The notes under the pieces: model-generated
Told to the model about the DNA's origin: nothing
Databases searched by the model: none
The model's input: the letters and a program-made list of their open reading frames with translations, nothing else
Part shown: positions 62,177-64,000 of the stretch, piece after piece
How the letters are laid out: each line of letters starts with the position of its first letter
How positions within the stretch are numbered: the stretch's first letter is position 1
Origin: Pseudomonas sp. LFM046
Lineage (GTDB): Bacteria; Pseudomonadota; Gammaproteobacteria; Pseudomonadales; Pseudomonadaceae
Assembly: GCF_000949385.2 (NCBI RefSeq)
Contig: NZ_JYKO02000001.1
Location: 1,326,620-1,390,619, forward strand
Direction: 5' to 3'
DNA length: 64,000 bases
Made by a program: the position numbers and the translations under genes

Positions 62177-62719
62177 ATGGCCAAGAAGACAGCCCCTCTC
62201 TTGCCGTCGACCAACAAGCTCCTCATCGAATTCGGTGAGCGGCTCAAGCTAGCGCGTCTGCGCCGCAAGCTGACGGCCAAACAGGTTGCCGAGCGCGCGG
62301 GGATGTCCCCCATGACCCTGCGTTCGCTGGAAGCGGGCGGATCAGGCGTCACGATGGGTGCTTACCTGTCTGTCATGCAGGTTCTTGGCCTGGCCGGCGA
62401 CCTGGCGAAGCTCGCCGATGCGGATGAACTTGGCCGCCAGCTCCAGGACGCGCGTTTGATCGGGAACGACGCTGTACACAGCCGCCGCGCCGCGCCCACG
62501 AAAGCAGCTCGCAATGCGCCCCCAGTAGCGCGAGCACCCCACAAACCCTCTTCGATCACGAAAAAGAATGCGGAGACGAAGGCCAACAAGCCGGCGCCTG
62601 AAGGCGCCGGGAAAGAGGTCGCTGCCAGCGCTGAGGCGCCCATAGACGTCGCGACGAGCACGGATGCTCTGACGTCATTGCTTCGCAAGCCGAAACGCAA
62701 AGGGAACGTAGAGTCATGA
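62177..62719 (+). CDS. HipB-type antitoxin/HTH regulator with long Lys/Ala tail
   Basis: 180 residues from ATG at 62177. N-terminal XRE helix-turn-helix (about 18-75; [54 protein letters not shown]). E. coli HipB is about 88 residues; here a further 85-90 residues rich in Ala, Lys and Pro ([22 protein letters not shown]...) form a probably disordered tail ending in [11 protein letters not shown]. Start overlaps an operator arm region; stop overlaps hipA (ATGA). Neutralises HipA and represses the operon. Confidence 0.85.
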   Translation: MAKKTAPLLPSTNKLLIEFGERLKLARLRRKLTAKQVAERAGMSPMTLRSLEAGGSGVTMGAYLSVMQVLGLAGDLAKLADADELGRQLQDARLIGNDAVHSRRAAPTKAARNAPPVARAPHKPSSITKKNAETKANKPAPEGAGKEVAASAEAPIDVATSTDALTSLLRKPKRKGNVES

Positions 62720-63984
62720 GCCTGATTGCCGTGTATGCGGACTGGGACGGACTGCCTGGGCCCAGACGACTTGGCTTCCTGCACAGCCGCAGGACCAGAG
62801 CAACCGAGCGGTTCGAGTTCGAATACGACACTGCAGCGCTTGCCGACCCTCACCTTGCCGGATTGCAGTTGGACCCGAGCCTTCAGCCCTTCGGCGGACC
62901 GCAATATCCCGCCCCGCCCAGAGACAAGTTCGGGGTCTTCGATGACTCGAGCCCAGATCGTTGGGGGCGCCTGCTGATGGATCGCAGGTTCGAGCGTGAC
63001 CAGCGGGCAGGGCTGTTGCCTGCGGAGGCGCGTCTCTACGAATCGGACTACCTGCTGGGTGTGCATGACCTGTATCGCGTGGGCGCGCTGCGGTTCCGGA
63101 TCGAAGACGAGGGCGATTTCCTTGATGACCGGATCAACGTCGCGGCCCCGCCTTTCACTGAGATTCGTGCCCTGGAGCAGGCCAGCCGCGCGCTTGAGCA
63201 GGATCCCGACAACATCGCTGCAGAGGGGCAGGACTGGTTGCGCATGCTCATCGCGCCGGGTGGATCGCTCGGCGGCGCCAGGCCCAAGGCGAGCGTCGCG
63301 GACGATGCGGGGCACCTGTACATCGCCAAGTTCCCAAGCACACGGGATACCTATGATGTCGGTGGCTGGGAGATGGTGGTCAATGCCTTGGCCAGCGGTT
63401 GCGGCCTGGATGTCGCGCCAGCGCAGGCTCGGAAGTTCGCCAGCGATCATCACTGCTTCATGGTGCGCCGCTTCGACCGCACCGATGCAGGCCGCCGGCT
63501 GCACTTTGCTTCGGCGATGACCCTGACCGGGCACAGCGATGGCGACGATGCCTCGACCGGGGTGAGCTACCTGGAGCTCGCAGAAGTACTCATGAACCAG
63601 GGCTCGCAGCCTAATAAGGACCTGCGAGAACTATGGTCGCGAATCGTCTTCAACATCCTCGTCTCCAACACGGACGATCACCTGCGCAATCACGGCTTCA
63701 TCCTGATGCCCGGCAATGGCTGGAAGCTCTCGCCGGCCTACGACATGAACCCTGTTTCCCATGCCGACGGGCTGAAGCTCAATATCACTGATGCGGACAA
63801 CGCCCTCGACCTTGAACTGGCCCGCGAAGTTGCTGGGTATTTCCGCGTGAACCTACGCGAGGCGGACGAGATCATCGAGGAGTTTCGAGAAATCGTCGGT
63901 CAATGGCGGACGCTGGCCGGAGGTGTGGGCCTGTCCGCGCGGGAGCAGGATCGAATGGCGGATGCCTTCCGGCTTGCCGAGTGA
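62716..63984 (+). CDS. hipA: HipA-type serine/threonine kinase toxin
   Basis: 422 residues, start overlapping the hipB stop. HipA-fold kinase: nucleotide loop [15 protein letters not shown] (the Ser region subject to autophosphorylation in HipA), hinge-side HLYIAKFPS with the ATP Lys, catalytic loop [20 protein letters not shown] (Asp...Asn) and metal-binding Asp in LSPAYDMNP. In E. coli, HipA phosphorylates glutamyl-tRNA synthetase and causes growth arrest. All catalytic signatures look intact. Confidence 0.93.
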   Translation: MSLIAVYADWDGLPGPRRLGFLHSRRTRATERFEFEYDTAALADPHLAGLQLDPSLQPFGGPQYPAPPRDKFGVFDDSSPDRWGRLLMDRRFERDQRAGLLPAEARLYESDYLLGVHDLYRVGALRFRIEDEGDFLDDRINVAAPPFTEIRALEQASRALEQDPDNIAAEGQDWLRMLIAPGGSLGGARPKASVADDAGHLYIAKFPSTRDTYDVGGWEMVVNALASGCGLDVAPAQARKFASDHHCFMVRRFDRTDAGRRLHFASAMTLTGHSDGDDASTGVSYLELAEVLMNQGSQPNKDLRELWSRIVFNILVSNTDDHLRNHGFILMPGNGWKLSPAYDMNPVSHADGLKLNITDADNALDLELAREVAGYFRVNLREADEIIEEFREIVGQWRTLAGGVGLSAREQDRMADAFRLAE

Positions 63985-64000
63985 GATCCGTTGGTGGTGG

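Overview
The window looks like chromosome from a high-GC gammaproteobacterium, most likely a Pseudomonas of the aeruginosa/resinovorans/alcaligenes type. The evidence is the csiR-csiD-lhgO-gabD-gabT locus, HutC with a TGTA-N2-TACA operator upstream of hutU, DUF2388 and Ohr/OhrR genes, and Pseudomonas-style intergenic palindromes. I saw no rRNA, tRNA, CRISPR array or intact insertion sequence. The species is not determined.

Layout: 1-3852 holds an RND efflux permease (cut by the window edge) and its lipoprotein membrane-fusion partner. They are divergent from a 46-codon ORF translationally coupled to a Bcr/CflA-type MFS exporter (3997-5333). 5516-18445 is a complete Wsp-like alternative chemosensory operon: CheW, CheR-TPR, CheW, two tandem MCPs with almost identical signalling domains, CheA-REC, CheB, and a 1195-residue REC-GAF-PAS-PAS-GGDEF-EAL-REC output protein. 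18537-24633 is the glutarate / L-2-hydroxyglutarate / GABA-aminovalerate pathway under a GntR repressor. Its expected permease gene gabP survives only as a start fragment at 24906. This is followed by an accessory stretch (25030-30200) with DinB, PhzF, LysE and VOC proteins and a MocR regulator.

30300-32408 encodes a single-chain EgtB-EgtD fusion for ergothioneine synthesis. 32736-33932 is the ohr/ohrR peroxide defence pair around a perfect operator palindrome. 34537-37377 has an orphan solute-binding protein, a GlxA-type regulator and an exported isochorismatase-family hydrolase. 37650-44123 is an apparent regulon of a class III aminotransferase, a CMD-family protein, a GlnHPQ-type importer, a C45 self-processing amidohydrolase and an RpiR regulator, with three matching 15-bp sites in the divergent promoter.

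44107-51468 (all minus strand) is hutC, then hutU - CaiB-type CoA-transferase - acyl-CoA dehydrogenase - NCS1 permease - TetR, with no hutH, hutI or hutG. I propose that it imports imidazolepropionate, activates it to the CoA ester, desaturates it to urocanoyl-CoA and feeds urocanate to HutU. This is the strongest candidate for a little-described system in the window.

51564-55533 has a secreted DUF4157 putative zincin, a solute-binding protein, another MCP and a DUF2388 protein. 55886-61954 is a small catabolic cluster of steroid/alicyclic flavour (VOC, two SDRs, TetR, KstD-like flavoprotein, LysR, SnoaL-like). 62129-63984 is a hipBA toxin-antitoxin locus with an unusually long antitoxin tail.
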